Source of the DNA: Carettochelys insculpta
Lineage: Eukaryota > Chordata > Testudines > Carettochelyidae
Length of the DNA stretch: 64,000 bases
Assembly: GCF_033958435.1 (NCBI RefSeq)
Contig: NC_134137.1
Coordinates: 108,262,501-108,326,500, forward strand
Direction of reading: 5' to 3'
In this document: positions 33,951-45,300 of the stretch, piece after piece
How positions within the stretch are numbered: the stretch's first letter is position 1
Layout of the letters: each line of letters starts with the position of its first letter
The notes under the pieces: generated by a model
Databases searched by the model: none
What the model was told of the DNA's origin: nothing
The model's input: the letters and a program-made list of their open reading frames with translations, nothing else
Made by a program: the position numbers and the translations under genes

Positions 33951-33965
33951 TTATTTGTTTATTAT

Positions 33966-34334
33966 TAACAGCCCTCTCTGGCAACTGGCAATATAGTGGA
34001 TTTTAACAGGTCATGACTCTAAAGCTAGTTTATGTATGTGACACTCCACAAGGATTAGTAGCAATGTAGAATTTAAAAAACTTATACATTTATGATGTCA
34101 TACCTTTTTCTGACAATTTCACCATAAACATTTACAATGTTAACTTTAATAATACTAATGTTATTTAGAGCATCTTCCATTTGAAGGTATTTAATCATTT
34201 TGCAAACATACATGTACCTAACTTCAACTATATAATCTCTGTTTTACAAATAAGGATCCTGATGGAGAGAGAACTTCTACAGGAAGTCGATGACCAAGTT
34301 AAGAATAAGACCCAGCTGATCCACAAAACAGTTC
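33966..34334. other. Intronic stretch with nothing recognised
   Basis: AT-rich sequence without a supported feature. Confidence 0.4.
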
Positions 34335-35395
34335 TTCCTATCCTTGAAAGACTAACAAAATGATTTGTTTGGTGATGAGCTTTCGTGGGACAGACCCACT
34401 TGATCAGATCAATCTCATTTCCAATACAGACTGACATAACTACAGAGGACCAAAAAAAAAAAAATTGCAATAAAAACTGACAAATCAAATCTATAGGAGG
34501 GGGATGAGGGATGGGGGGATGTTAATTGTCCTGCCTGAGATATTTACAAGCATCAAAGGAAGGGAAGCAGTCCTTGTAATGCATGAGGTCATTGATGTCT
34601 CTGTTCATATCACGTATTAATGTGTCGAATTTGAATAGGAATTCCAGCTCACAACTCTCGCTCTAATCTGTTTTTAAATTCCTTTGCTCCAGGACACAAA
34701 TTCTCAGGTCCTTGACAGAATGGCCCACTCCACTGAAGTGTTCACTGGCCAGCTTATGTGTATTGAGTTTCTTGATGTCTGCTCTGTGTCCTAAATGGCA
34801 AAGGTTTTGACCATTCTGTCCAATGTACATAGCGGCAGAGCACTGTTGGCACATAATGGCATATCTGATGTTGCTGGAAGTGCACGAGAATGTGCCTTTC
34901 ATCTTGTAACTAACCTGGTTAGGTCCAATGATGATATCCCCAGAATAAATATGTGGACCAAATTGGCAGCAGGGTTTGTTGCAAGGAAAAGTTTCAGGAT
35001 TAGTATTATAGTGGTGTAGCCTGTGATTGCTGGTGAGAATCTTAGGTTAGGAGGTAGTCCATAGGAAAGAACAGGCCTGCCACCTAGGGCCTTCTGGAGT
35101 GTAACATCAAGAAGTAGAATAGTTTGTAGGTTTTTAAGGATGCATTGCAGGGCGTTGGGTTGGGGGCTATACGTGATGACAAGTGGTCTTCTGTTATTGA
35201 TCTTCTGGGGTCTAGCTTGAAGTAGCTGGTTTCTGGGTATTCATCTGGCCCTGACTGTTTGTTCTTTTACTTCTACAAGAGGCCGGTTAAGTTTTATGAA
35301 TGCTTGGGAGAGGTCTTGTAGTTTTCGGTCTCTGTCAGTAGGATCAGAGCAGATGCGATTGTATCTAAGGACTTGACTATGGACCATGTGGTGTG
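34335..35395 (-). mobile_element. Penelope-like element (PLE), 3' part
   Basis: On the minus strand, the end of the reverse transcriptase (about 35390-34950, for example 'YNRICSDPTDRDRKLQDLS') leads into a GIY-YIG endonuclease (34902-34663). A 3' UTR follows, ending in the hairpin region at 34407-34376 (TGATCAAGTGGG ... CCCACGAAAGCTC) and CATTTTGTTAGTCTTTCAAGG. This copy links the short repeats at 11.5, 16.6, 25.2, 26.4 and 28.1 kb to a PLE. Its 5' side is cut off at about 35395, where a LINE begins in the other orientation. Confidence 0.85.
34663..35390 (-). pseudogene. PLE reverse transcriptase C-terminus and GIY-YIG endonuclease (broken)
   Basis: The endonuclease part reads 'YAIMCQQCSAAMYIGQNGQ' and then 'LCHLGHRADIKK', with 'SEHFSGVGHSVKDLRICVL' downstream. 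It shows the YIG core and the cysteine pair placed as in Penelope endonucleases. Compared with the expected spacing between the YIG block and the HR residues, a few residues seem deleted. The RT part upstream is in changing frames with stops. PLE proteins combine an RT related to telomerase with this endonuclease for target-primed insertion. The copy is dead. Confidence 0.85.
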
Positions 35396-35414
35396 TGCTG
35401 GATGGATGTGTCCT

Positions 35415-36545
35415 TAACCATGCAATGAAAGATGTGGACCAACGTATATACCTGAAATACTAGCATGATGGTTCACTTTTTGACCTCCGTCACCTGAATG
35501 CAAAGACTAAAACAGTGCAGAAATTCCTTTCTGAGGCACACTTTGCCGACAACTGTGCCCTTATGGCTCACACTGAAAACGATCTTCAGCACATTGTCAA
35601 TAAGTTTGCTGAGGCCTCGCAACTTTTCAAACTAACTATCAGCCTCGGAAAGACAGAAGTTCTCCATCAACCTGCACTTGTATCAAATGCTCCTGTCCCG
35701 AGTATCTCCATTGACGGCACTCATCTTAAAGTAGTGGAGAACTTTAAATACCTGGGTAGTGTCATATCCAGTGATGGATCACTGGATAATGAGATCAATG
35801 TGCGAATATCCAAAGCGAACCAGGCACTTGGCTCTCTGCGTGTCAAAGTTCTAAACCATCATAACATCTGGATGTCAACAAAACTGCTTGTGTACAGAGC
35901 TGTTGTTCTCTCATCTCTTTTGTACAGGTGCGAAACATGGACACTATATAGGCATCACATCAAGCAGCTCAAAGCATTCCACGTGTGCTGCGTCCTTAAC
36001 ATCATGAAGATCCGCTGGCAAGACAAAGTGCCCAATCTTGAGGTCCTTGAGAGAGCCCCGATGACAAGCATCAAAATGATGATTATGAAGTCACAACTAC
36101 ATTGGACTGGTCATGTCAGCCGATGGATGCCAACAGAATCCCTCGCCAGCTTCTGTATGGTGAACTCTCACAGGGTATCCAGCGTATAAGTCGTCCACAG
36201 AAACACTACAAGGATACCATCAAAGCCAATCTTCAGTACAGCAGTATCAAACCTAGGGACCTTGAGGATGCCGCCAGTGACAGAACACAGTGGCGTGCAA
36301 CAGTCAGAAATACTTGCATTGCCTCTGAGGAAGACCGCTGCCAGTGTCTACAAGAGGCACGCAAATGACATCACAGAGCATTGGCAATGCACAACCCACA
36401 GACTGCAAACTTCCCATGCACCACCTGCGGCAAAATGTGCACCTCTAGAATTGACTCATACAGTCACCAGAGGGCACACCATGAGACCAATAACAGCTGA
36501 TCTGCACAGATTTGTCATCATCGGATCAATGGACTACCATTATTT
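35415..36545 (+). mobile_element. Non-LTR LINE with C-terminal zinc finger (clade unresolved)
   Basis: It begins inside the RT just before the catalytic box and runs through the RT C-terminal region to a C2H2-like finger. It ends in a short 3' UTR with TTTGTCATCATCGGATCAATGG at about 36509-36531. A related but different copy lies at 47650-48185. I cannot tell from the sequence alone whether it belongs to the L2, Rex or RTE neighbourhood. Confidence 0.75.
35427..36485 (+). pseudogene. LINE reverse transcriptase C-terminal half plus zinc finger
   Basis: The frame 35515-36189 contains 'FADNCALMAHTENDLQ' (the usual catalytic FADD is mutated to FADN), 'FKYLGSVISSDGSLDNEI', 'LGSLRVKVLNHHNI', 'LLYRCETWTLYRHH' and 'SQLHWTGHVSRW'. 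A frameshift at about 36110-36180 moves the continuation ('NRIPRQLLYGELSQG') into another frame up to 36368. Beyond a stop, 'FPCTTCGKMCTSRIDSYSHQ' plus 'RAHH' forms a C2H2 finger (36411-36482). The mutated catalytic residue, frameshift and stops show that it is inactive. Confidence 0.78.
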
Positions 36546-36599
36546 GTTAAAATTAGCCAGTGGGATGTTTCTCCCTCCTGTGTATTTCCAGGGCATGCC

Positions 36600-38180
36600 T
36601 GTATGTCCTGGCACCATTTAAAGCCTATGGATTCTGCAACAAGCGTATGCCCCAAAGCGAACTTCACACTTCTCGCCTAAAGTGCAAGGGAGAAGGGCAT
36701 CAAAAGGATTGCTGCCCTACCTGTAAGACCTTCAAGCCATGCTCAGTGAAAGACAGGGAGCACTGTTTGAGGGTCTTGTTAGTGGAGGCAGCTCTTAGAC
36801 CTCAACTACACCACGCATTGACTGACGCAGCTCCAAGCACCTCATCGGTCTGAAGTGCACTGGCGCCATCAGCGCACTGTCCTGTTCCACCTAAAAGCTC
36901 TTGCCAACTTGTAGGTGCCTCCAGAGGCTCTCATTGCTGGTGCAGATCCCAATCACGGGCAAAACAGTCTAAGAAGAAGAAGTTGGAGAAAGGGAGGTCC
37001 CCTGTCAAAGATGGGCCGAAGATGTAACATGAGTCAGTCCACCAGCCTTCTGCTTTGCCTCCCAATACCACTGAGAAGCCCCAGACACCTCCACCATCTC
37101 ATTCCCGGAGGTGCCTAGAGACATTCATATGCTTTTTTACAGCTCAGGCATTCTAGGCTGCTTAGGATCTACTCCACTCTATAGCACCCTTCTCATTGCT
37201 GGCACTGACCCAGAACAGGCCACCCTTTAGAAGCAAGCCAGTTATAACGTCATGGCCCTCTCCTTTCTTGGCAGAATGCTTCCCAATGCAGTAGGCCAAC
37301 CACACCAGTGTCACCTCCTGCCCTGAGTCAATGCCCAGAAGTTCTGCTCCCTTGTGACTGTCCTGTAAAGGCACATCATAATCAGAGTCAGACCTGGGGA
37401 GACCAAGGCAAAGTAGGAGATGTACATCGACCTCCAGTAAGGAACGGCACCATCAGACAGCCCCATGGCCCCCTTAGCGGCAGGCATCACCTCAATAGCA
37501 CTTGTGGTCCCACTGGGCTTTTCATCTGCGCAAAAGCAGTCATCAGTGGCAACATGCCAGGGCATTCTCAGTCACCTCAGTGACATTTGTGCTGCCATCA
37601 GCACCATTGGCCTCAGCACTGGTACCCTGGCTCCCCCTGCCGGCTCAAGCTTTGGCACTGGCAGTGTCCCCAACTCCACTGCCTCCGGGACTAGCACAGG
37701 GGCTGACAATGGTGCAGGCTCCACTTCAGCACCCACTCCCTCTCTGGTACCCGTGCCATCAAGTCATCGGTGCCTTCAATGCTTTTGCTGCCAGCTGGTG
37801 CCAAAATTTGCCTGCTGGTATCAAAAATTTCAGCATCAATGGCTACAGAAATAGCTATGGAAACGGGGGTCAATTCCATCATCCCACTATACTTCTACTT
37901 CTCCCTCATCCTTCTCTGACAGGACGCTGGCTGACAAGGCACGGGCTGACCCAGTTTTGAAGGACAATAAGGCCCTTAAACAGCTCCTTAGGGGAGTGGC
38001 ACAGAGCCTCAGTGTGCAAGCAGAAGAGGTTGCCAAAGATGCAAATCAGGTGGTGGACATTTTATCCTCCTCTGCACCAAGGTGTGTAACACCCTCATTG
38101 ATCAAATACATCACAGACACTGCTATGGCCTTGTGGCAAATACTGGCCTCTTATATCACCAGTGGCCAAAAGCAATGAAA
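36600..38180 (+). pseudogene. DIRS gag-like protein (broken)
   Basis: The first piece contains 'FCNKRMPQSELHTSRLKCKG' and 'EGHQKDCCPTCKTFKP', a Cys/His-rich patch like the putative zinc-binding region of DIRS gag, followed by basic 'KDREHCLRVLLVEAAL'. Later frames carry a Ser/Pro/Thr-rich linker, then 'LLRGVAQSLSVQAEEVAKDA' and 'LIKYITDTAMALWQILASY', the helical part near the gag C-terminus. Frames change several times, so no single product is encoded. Confidence 0.65.
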
Positions 38181-38599
38181 GGAAGTACTTTGTGCCCTCC
38201 AGAGGTTTTGAGCATTTATATACCTGCCCACCTCAGGACTTCTTGGTAGCTGATGCAGCAAACAATCAAGAGAGACAAGGATTTCAAGGTCAATCATCTA
38301 AAAACAGGGAGACCCAAAGACTGGGTTTATATAGATGTAATGTCCACTCCACTGGAGACCCATAGCTCCATATTGCTAATCAGCAGGTGCTGGTTAGCAG
38401 ATGTGGATTTAATACATGCAGCTTCTTATTGAAATTTATGGAGTACCTACCCTAAGACTCCAGAGTGGAAATCTCTGCTCTGGTAGAAGAGGGTAGGCGT
38501 TTTTCACCTCTGATGGTAAGTAACCCTACCACAGGTGGTATTGGACTCCCTCCTTTAGTGGCTTGATTGAGAACAAGTCTATTCCAGGGTGTTCTCGGC

Positions 38600-39370
38600 T
38601 CTGTGCCCTTCACTCACTTTGGTGGTAGATGCCTTAGACATGGGGTGGGGAGCTCACTTAGAGTTCTGAGAACGCAGACTGTATAGACCCCAGAGGACAT
38701 GCTCTCTATATAAATGTTGGGGAACTCAGAGTGGTCTGCTTGGCATGCCAAATGTTCAGGTCCCATCTGTCAGGCCACGGTGTTCTGGTTTTAAGAGACA
38801 ATACAATGATTATGTACTGTATAAACAAACGGGGTGCATGCTTCTCTACCCTTTATCTGGAGGCCCCCAGGTTACGAAATTTGCATAGACCAATCAATAC
38901 AAGTTCAGGAGGAATGTGTTCCCAGGTCACAGGAGTTAGCAGACGCACCCAGCTGATCCTTCCAGTCTCACAAGTGGTCCTTCCATCCAGGGATTGTCCT
39001 ATCAATTCTCTGGAGGTATGGTTCTTCCCAGACAGGGCTCTTTGTGACCCAGAACAAACAGAAGTGCCCACTCTTCTGCTCCCTTTGCAACCTAGCCTGG
39101 GATGCTCGACTGGGGGAGTCATCTGTTTTATGCATTTCCTGCTCATTCTCCTGGTTCACAGTGTGTACTAAAAATTAAACAGGACAGGGCCCAAGCCCTG
39201 CTTCTAGCCCTGGCTTGGGCACATCAACTGCGGTCAACATACCTGTTAGACATGTTGGTGGAACCTCCACTTCCCCTCACCTTATCCTGGACCTACTTTC
39301 ACAGGACCATGATCATCTTCTGCACTCCACTCCCCCACCCCCCTCTCTCTTTTATCGTGTGAAAACTCTG
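38600..39370 (+). pseudogene. DIRS RNase H region (broken)
   Basis: 'DALDMGWGAHLEF' at about 38628 is the conserved RNase H start. It is followed by 'MFRSHLSGHGVLVLRDNTMI' with 'MYCINKRGA' (the strand with the catalytic Asp and following helix), then fragments resembling the 'D-FAT/SR-N' segment and the 'YAFPPFPL' and 'PRWPRQ' region typical of DIRS pol. Stops and frame changes interrupt it. Confidence 0.65.
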
Positions 39371-40119
39371 TGGCTAAATCCCATGGGAATTCTCTTGTTC
39401 AGCACAGGTGAGGCAGGTTCCAGAAAGCTGGAAGCCCTCTGCATGAACTGGCAAAATGGAAGAGATTCTCCATATGGTCAGCTCAGCATTGCTCAACCCC
39501 CATGCAGGCATTCATCCCTTTGATCCTGTACCTTAAGCAAAAGGCCTCTCAAGCTCGTCAGAGTACATTTCAATACCATTTTAGCTTTTTACCGGTTTTC
39601 AGAGATCCTCTGTGTTTGCTGACCTACTGGTTACCCATTTTTAAAGGGCCTAGACAGACTATACCCGTGTCAGGAGTCCTGTCCCTTCCAGGGACCTGAA
39701 TTCAGTCCCTTCCAAACTTATGGGTAACGCATCTGAGCCATTAGCCGCAAGTTCCCTGCTACACCGTTCCTTCAAGATGCGTTTTTAATCACAATAACCT
39801 CCCCTAGAACTGTCTCTGAGCTTACGGATCTGACCTCAGAGCTTCCTTCCACAGAGTTTTATAAGGACGAAGTGCAGCTCTGATCCCATCCTGCTTTCCT
39901 GCCAAAGGCAGTTTTCACCTTCCATATGAATTGAGGCATTTTTCTTCTGGTCTTTTATCCCAGACCATATGTCAGCTCACGTGAGCAGAGCCTCCATTCT
40001 CTGGACTTCATAAGGGCTCTGGTCTTTCACACAGAAAGAACTAATCTGTTCAGGCAGTCGACCCAATTGTTTATAGCAGTAGCAGACAGAATAAAGGGCC
40101 ACCCATTTCAGCCTAACAT

Positions 40120-40330
40120 ATTTCTTCATGGATATCTCTTGCTATATCTTTGTGGGGGTGCCCCCTCCGCCACTCTTGGCGCACTCCACCAGTGCACCGT
40201 CCTCCTCACCAGCCTTCCTGGCCCAGACCCCTGGCCCAGAAATTTGCAGAGCGTCAACTTGGTCATTGGTTCACACATCTACAACCCATTGTGTGATCAC
40301 TCATCAACCTAGGGATGATGCAGCATTTGG
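40120..40330 (+). pseudogene. DIRS tyrosine recombinase C-terminal fragment
   Basis: 'AHSTSAPSSSPAFLAQTPGP' followed by 'EICRASTWSLVHTSTTHCVI' matches the end of DIRS-type tyrosine recombinases ('I-KA-TW-S-HTF--HY'). The last catalytic Tyr position is occupied by Cys ('THCV' where 'HY' is expected), so this copy is inactive even apart from its frame breaks. Confidence 0.7.
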
Positions 40331-40450
40331 CAGTGCAGTAACACCATCAGCACAGGACTCTGACCCCACCTTCAAAGTTAGGCTTGGGAATTTGAAACTC
40401 TCAACCCTCATGTCCTTGCCTCTGGGTAGGAAGCACCTAACAGTACATTG

Positions 40451-41681
40451 CTGTTGAGCAGTTTTTTCTGGCCAGTGCAGAGTAACATTGGTAGAACCAG
40501 TTCTTGTTTTAGAATCTCAACCTTCCATGCCAGCAAGAAAAAATGGATAACCTACAATCAAGATAGTGGGCATGCTACTTAGCATAGTGCATCCTAATAA
40601 AGCAGATGATTTCAACCCCTTACAAACTGGAACTAATTCCAACTCCTCTAGTGTTTGTTTAAAATTAACATTCTGTTGAAACCAAAGAAATGTCAGAATG
40701 TAGGCAATATCGCTATGTAAAGATAGTATTCTTGCAACACTATGGGTCCCTGCATCAAATCATACTACATGAGTGTTTTCTGTATAGCAGCTGCAGATAG
40801 CTCAAGTCAGGAAAATTAGTTTGAACTCGGACAGTTTCTTGATCATATTTATACAAATACATATTTGAACATGTCAGCCTTGTGACACTTTAATTTCTAC
40901 TAATTTGTTTCTGTTTTAACTTTTAGTAAATTGCGCATAGTTTGTTTTGGCAGAATTTTCTTTAAAATGCTCACATTGGTATCATAATTCTGTGAAGTCT
41001 ACTTCCATTTTGTGTTTACTGTGAAGGTTTTGTTAAATTGGATGTTATAGCGTTCTTTGTTTATGCTGTTATTTGTATACTGGATGTGTCGGAATACTGT
41101 TTTGTTTGTGTTCCTTTCTTTACTGCTTTTTTCCCTAGACAGAGAGGACTACAAAGTAATTAGAAATGATCATTTTCTTTTGGCAAGTAAAAACTGTTAA
41201 TAGTTGGAAAGTTATGTTTGCAGCATTGATTGCTAATAAAACACACCTCTTTCTGCCAAAATCATACAATCCAATTATCAACATTTCCCCAGTTTCTCTT
41301 TCTATCTCTGCATGAGCCTTTCTCACAGAACTGGATTCACTTCTGGCTGTTCTGTTTGTGCATGCTGTCAAAAATGTTTTCTGCATTTCTTATTTTATCA
41401 GGTTATGCTTGACTGGAATCATCAAAATCACTGAGGGTAGTGGTTTAATTCAAAAAAGTCATGGTTTAATTCAAAGTAGTGGTTTAATTCTAAGTTCACT
41501 GCATCTGTGGTTGCAGCTGTTGAACAACTGAAAAGTCAACTAGGAATTTTGACACAATGGTTGTTTGGAATTTTGAATTACTCTTTATGTGGAAGACTGC
41601 TATAAATGTCGCTTAAGCATGAGTGGTTAATACTTCTTACATAATGTATGTGTATCGTACAGCCCATAAATATACCACATA
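40451..41681. other. Intronic stretch; short tandem at 41441-41492
   Basis: Mostly unrecognised AT-rich sequence. Three copies of GTGGTTTAATTC/ATGGTTTAATTC occur in tandem at 41441-41492. No gene is seen. Confidence 0.5.
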
Positions 41682-42118
41682 GGCCGTGTCTACACGAGGC
41701 CCAAACTTCGAAATGGCCACGCAAATGGCCATTTCGAAGTCTACTAATGAAGCGCTGAAATGCATATTCAGCGTTTTCATTAGCATGTGGGCGACCGCGG
41801 CACTTCAAAATTGACGCGCCTCGCCACTGCGCGTCTCGTCCCGACGGGGCTCCTTTTTGAAAGGACCCCGCCTACTTCGAAGTCCCCTTATTCCCATCAG
41901 CTCATAGGAATAAGGGGACTTCGAAGTAGGCGGGGTCCTTTTGAAAAGGAGCCCCGTCAGGACGAGACGCGCGGCGGCGAGGCGCATCAATTTCGAAGTG
42001 CCACGGCTGCCCGCATGCTAATGAAGCACTGAATATGCATTTCAGCGCTTCGTTAGTAAACGTCGAAATGGCCATTTGCATGGCCATTTCGAAGTTTGGG
42101 GCTTGTGTAGACGTAGCC
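41682..42118. mobile_element. 437-bp near-perfect foldback DNA element with 3-bp ATA TSD
   Basis: The left end is GGCCGTGTCTACACGAGGCC. The right end is GGGGCTTGTGTAGACGTAGCC. ATA precedes and follows (41679-41681 and 42119-42121). Almost the whole element is an inverted repeat around about 41898 (GGAATAAGGGGAC / GTCCCCTTATTCC arms), so it can fold into a single long hairpin. High arm identity and many retained CpGs suggest a recent insertion. No protein is encoded. Confidence 0.85.
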
Positions 42119-42330
42119 ATAGAGTTATAGGATAGGCCACATCCCATTGAAATGATTCACATTGGAGAAGGCACAGAGATTTGCCCAGATGCTGCTGTTG
42201 CTCCTTTGTTGGAAACATGAAGCATATTTTAAGAAGGTCCTGGTTTAGGCATACTAATAAAATGATAATAAAGATCTCTTCTTATTGCATTGATAGTAAC
42301 AATATGATGAGAGTAGCAATGAGTAACGAT

Positions 42331-42713
42331 GGCCCTGTCTACATTTGCACTGAACTTCAAAGGGGGCATGGTAATCCGACTGATGGTAGATTACTAATGA
42401 AGCGCTGCGCTGAATATGCAACACTTCATTAGGTTAATTCTCTCCCGCGGCTGCTTCACAGTGTCAAACTTGGAAGTGCCAGCAATTTTGAGGACTAAAG
42501 GGACTTGGAAGTTGCCCAGGCACTTTGAAGTACCAGTGGGTTAGCCGCGGCTACACGTGAGCTGGCACTTTGAAGTTTAACACTTCAAAGTTGCCGCGGG
42601 GGAGAATTAGCTTAATGAAGTGCTGCATATGCACCGCAGCACTTCATTAGTAATCTCCCAACACCCTAATTACCATCCTCCCTTCGAACTAGGGAGCTAG
42701 TGTAGGTACACCC
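42331..42713. mobile_element. Related foldback DNA element, older copy
   Basis: The ends are GGCCCTGTCTACATTTGC and GCTAGTGTAGGTACACCC. The internal words TTACTAATGAAGCGCTGC, CGCGGCTGCTTC and GCACTTCATTAGTAATC are arranged as inverted pairs. It is more diverged than the 41682 element. The target duplication is not evident. Confidence 0.7.
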
Positions 42714-42908
42714 ACTGTGTCCCACATTGGGCCTTGGCAGGTTGAAGGGTACAGAAGCTTAGAATAAAATGTAAATGCAATTAAGATACTGTGCCTTTAA
42801 AACCAGTTGATGTCTCGGTGGGCTTTCAGGCATAGTCTCTTGTGATCAAGGACTATAGAGACACTGGTGGAAACACATTGTGGAGTAAACATGTAGCTGA
42901 CCACCTAA

Positions 42909-43092
42909 GGCAGAGTCCACACTACAAACTTACATTGGTGTACCAGTGTCACTCAGGGATGTGAAAAAGCCACAGGAGAGCTTCTCCCATTGGGATAGCC
43001 ACCACCTCTTGTGGAGATGGCTTGATGGCAAAGACAGAAGAGAAACTCCTGTTAGTGTAGTATTATGATGGCTTTTAAGCGTAGACCTGCCC
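42909..43092. mobile_element. Short MITE (184 bp) with TAA TSD
   Basis: The left end is GGCAGAGTCCACACTAC. The right end, reverse-complemented, is GGGCAGGTCTACGCTTA. It is flanked by TAA at 42906-42908 and 43093-43095. A TWA-type 3-bp target duplication is characteristic of PIF/Harbinger. Confidence 0.6.
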
Positions 43093-43095
43093 TAA

Positions 43096-43828
43096 ATGTG
43101 TATACTTGTAGCAAGTATTCACTTTTGTGAGTAAAGGTGCTTTCTTATGGTGTTCTTGCAGGTTAAAGTTTGGCAGGGAAATGGAACTGATATGGAGAGG
43201 GGGGAGTTGTGAAACCCTCAAAGTAATTAAGATTCATTAATTTCAGTGCTGGTTCAGAGTTGTGCTAAATGTGCAAAAGCGGGGTGGGGCATGAGACAAG
43301 TCAGCCTGGTGTAAGTCCAGAAGTTTTCAGTATAGTTACACCAGGGATGAATTTGGCTCAATATGTTTATTGACGGAATTCAGATTAGCGGATGCTTGTT
43401 TTGAATGCTTGTGATGAGTGGTTCATTATGTCTGTTTCCCTTGGCTGCTGGTATAAAATAATTGACAGCTGAAATATGAGATACAAATTCTCGTCTCACA
43501 TGCTTGGATCGGTTTTATTTTGTACCATGTGTTACACTACTGGAAACAGGCTGGAATCTGTAACTCTTATTTTCTACTTCAGTAGCATCAACACGAACTA
43601 CAGAACCTTTGGGTGTAATTGATATGATGACCATGTGGTCAGTCCCATCAAAACCCCAAAAGTAACCGCATACTGTTTATGCTAGTCAGAGGAGAGGCTA
43701 AAAGCGGGCCATCTAAATTTTCAACCTACATCAATTTTCAGCCTAATTCAAGGAGTTGGTAATAATATACAGAGTCTTCCAACATAGGTTCTTGGGTTCA
43801 GATTCATCCCTGGTTAGTGCGAGCATAG
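43096..43828. other. Intronic stretch; ancient repeat word at 43300-43375
   Basis: GGTGTAAGTCCAG ... TAGTTACACCAGGGATGAATTTGGC resembles an ancient amniote repeat, also glimpsed at 56697-56780 and 62580-62660. The remainder is unrecognised. Confidence 0.4.
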
Positions 43829-44599
43829 GTTCTTCTTCGAGTGCTTGCTCATGTCTGTTCCACCACAGGTGCACCAGGTGCATCAGTGCCGAAGTTTTAA
43901 ACCCTAGCAATATCTGTAGGGGAGCACCTATAGCAACTCCTGCTGTGGCACCTCTCTGGTGTGGTGTAGGCGTTGCTGCACGCGCCCTTGCCATCAGTGA
44001 TGGTGCATCGGAACAGCTCTGTTCCAACCTTGGCTGTTGCTTCTCCCTGTTAGTTAAAACTCAGTTTACCTTAGGGCCACTGCCAGTCCTCAAATCCTAC
44101 TCATGGGCCAGTGGACACCTGTCTCTGCCAGGGGTCTGGAGGGACAAGTGTCTCCACACATTTCCCTCTTCAACACATGTGCTCCTGCCATCTCCCAAGC
44201 CGGCCTGTGCTGGGACTAGGGTGCTCCACTCCCAGCTGCTGCGGTGAAGTGGACCGACCAGGCTGGGCTGGGAGATGGGGGCAGTGCAGAGCAGAGGCTG
44301 CTGCATTGCTCCTCTTCCTTGCAGCTCCTGGGGACAGGTTCCGTGGTAATCCATGAGGCTGTGTCCATTCGGGGGAAGGGGCTTAAAGGAAGGAGAGCAA
44401 TGGGGGCAGGGGCAGAGCAGAGGTGGGAGGAGGCAGGGTGGGGGTGGAGGAGGGGCTGGACTTGGGAAAAGGGTCCAAGCCCCACTCCCCAAGGCTGCAG
44501 AGAGTGCTGTGCCAGCAGCCTTGTACAGGTTGGATAGTGGAACTGTTGGGGCTGGAGATGGCCCCTAGGCCTTGCATTTGAGACTCTCTTTGACCCCAG

Positions 44600-44800
44600 T
44601 TGGGGCATTCCCCAATCCCTAGGGCTTAAACTGTATGATTCATACAAAGGATTTATGCCAGTCACTGACCCACATAGAAGCTGCCTCCTCCGTCTTGGTG
44701 AGGTCCACACCAGTGACAGATGCAAAATTTGCAAGGCCTTTAAGCCTGAGGCAAAGTGGGATGTTCAACTTTGATCACTCCTCATGGAGTCAGCCCTAGT
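44600..44800 (+). pseudogene. DIRS gag-like fragment
   Basis: The frame gives 'PVTDPHRSCLLRLGEVHTSD' and 'RCKICKAFKPEAKWDVQL', with Cys/His spacing parallel to the gag patch of DIRS no. 1 at 36620. The surrounding GC-rich block 44080-44570 does not look like DIRS and may be another insertion. Confidence 0.6.
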
Positions 44801-45051
44801 CCTGGCAATGGTGCAACAATCGGAGTCAGCGTTGGGCACCGAGGGATTGGTGCATAGCATGCAGAGGGCGCTGCCCTGCTGCCCTGCTCCGGCACTAGTA
44901 AAGAAAACAAGGAGGACAAGAGGATGCTTACCATTGTCCCATTAAAAAGGGGGAGAAGGTGGTGGAGGAGTGCAGCCCCATGTTGGGCAGCTCACGGTCT
45001 CTCTTGAACTTGTAGGGCCTCACTCAGTCAAAGCAGTCTCAGGCCTCACTC

Positions 45052-45278
45052 AGTGTTTCTCTACCAGGGGTACATGTATCCTTGGGGATGCACTAAGGTC
45101 TTCTGGGGGTACATTAACTCATCTAGATAGTTGCCTAGTTTTACAACAGGCTATGTAAAAAACACTAGTAAAGCCAGTACAATCTAAAAGTTCGTTCAGA
45201 AAGTGATTTGTTTCTACTGCTTCATATGCCTCACATTGAAATATAAGTACAGTAATCTGGAAAGGTTGAATGGCACTT
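45052..45278. mobile_element. hAT-type non-autonomous element (internally deleted)
   Basis: It starts CAGTGTTTCTCTACCAGGGG and contains GTACATTAACTCATCTAGAT and TTTTACAACAGGCTATGTA. It ends GGAAAGGTTGAATGGCACT. I recall this family as common in turtles, where full copies are longer. Confidence 0.7.
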
Positions 45279-45300
45279 GTTTCAAGACCTCAGATTACCC

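Larger units (their letters stand above)
32702..33965. mobile_element. Decayed PIF/Harbinger-like transposon with two convergent ORF remnants
   Basis: The left end GACCTTGTCTACAC resembles the termini of the small 'GTCTACAC' elements. The interior holds a Myb/SANT-like reading frame on the plus strand and a transposase-like frame on the minus strand. This two-gene pattern is typical of PIF/Harbinger elements. The right end was not found near 33965. The element may be the autonomous relative of some of the MITEs in this window, although the internal GTGCTAGTGTAGACACC at 32839-32856 could instead mark the end of a separate 150-bp MITE. Confidence 0.6.
36546..40450 (+). mobile_element. DIRS-type retrotransposon no. 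1 (decayed)
   Basis: In order on the plus strand: a gag-like frame with a Cys-rich patch (about 36620-36850), a proline/serine/threonine-rich gag continuation (37290-38180), the RNase H region (about 38620-39350), and tyrosine-recombinase C-terminal sequence (about 40120-40310). DIRS elements use a tyrosine recombinase instead of an integrase and make no target-site duplication. The RT core seems largely deleted between about 38350 and 38600. I could not identify its terminal repeats with certainty. Confidence 0.75.

Noticed and set aside
44216..44734. 172-codon open frame on the minus strand
   Set aside because: It is GC-rich, proline-rich and low in complexity, with several overlapping open frames on both strands. 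It lies inside the DIRS no. 2 region but antisense to it.
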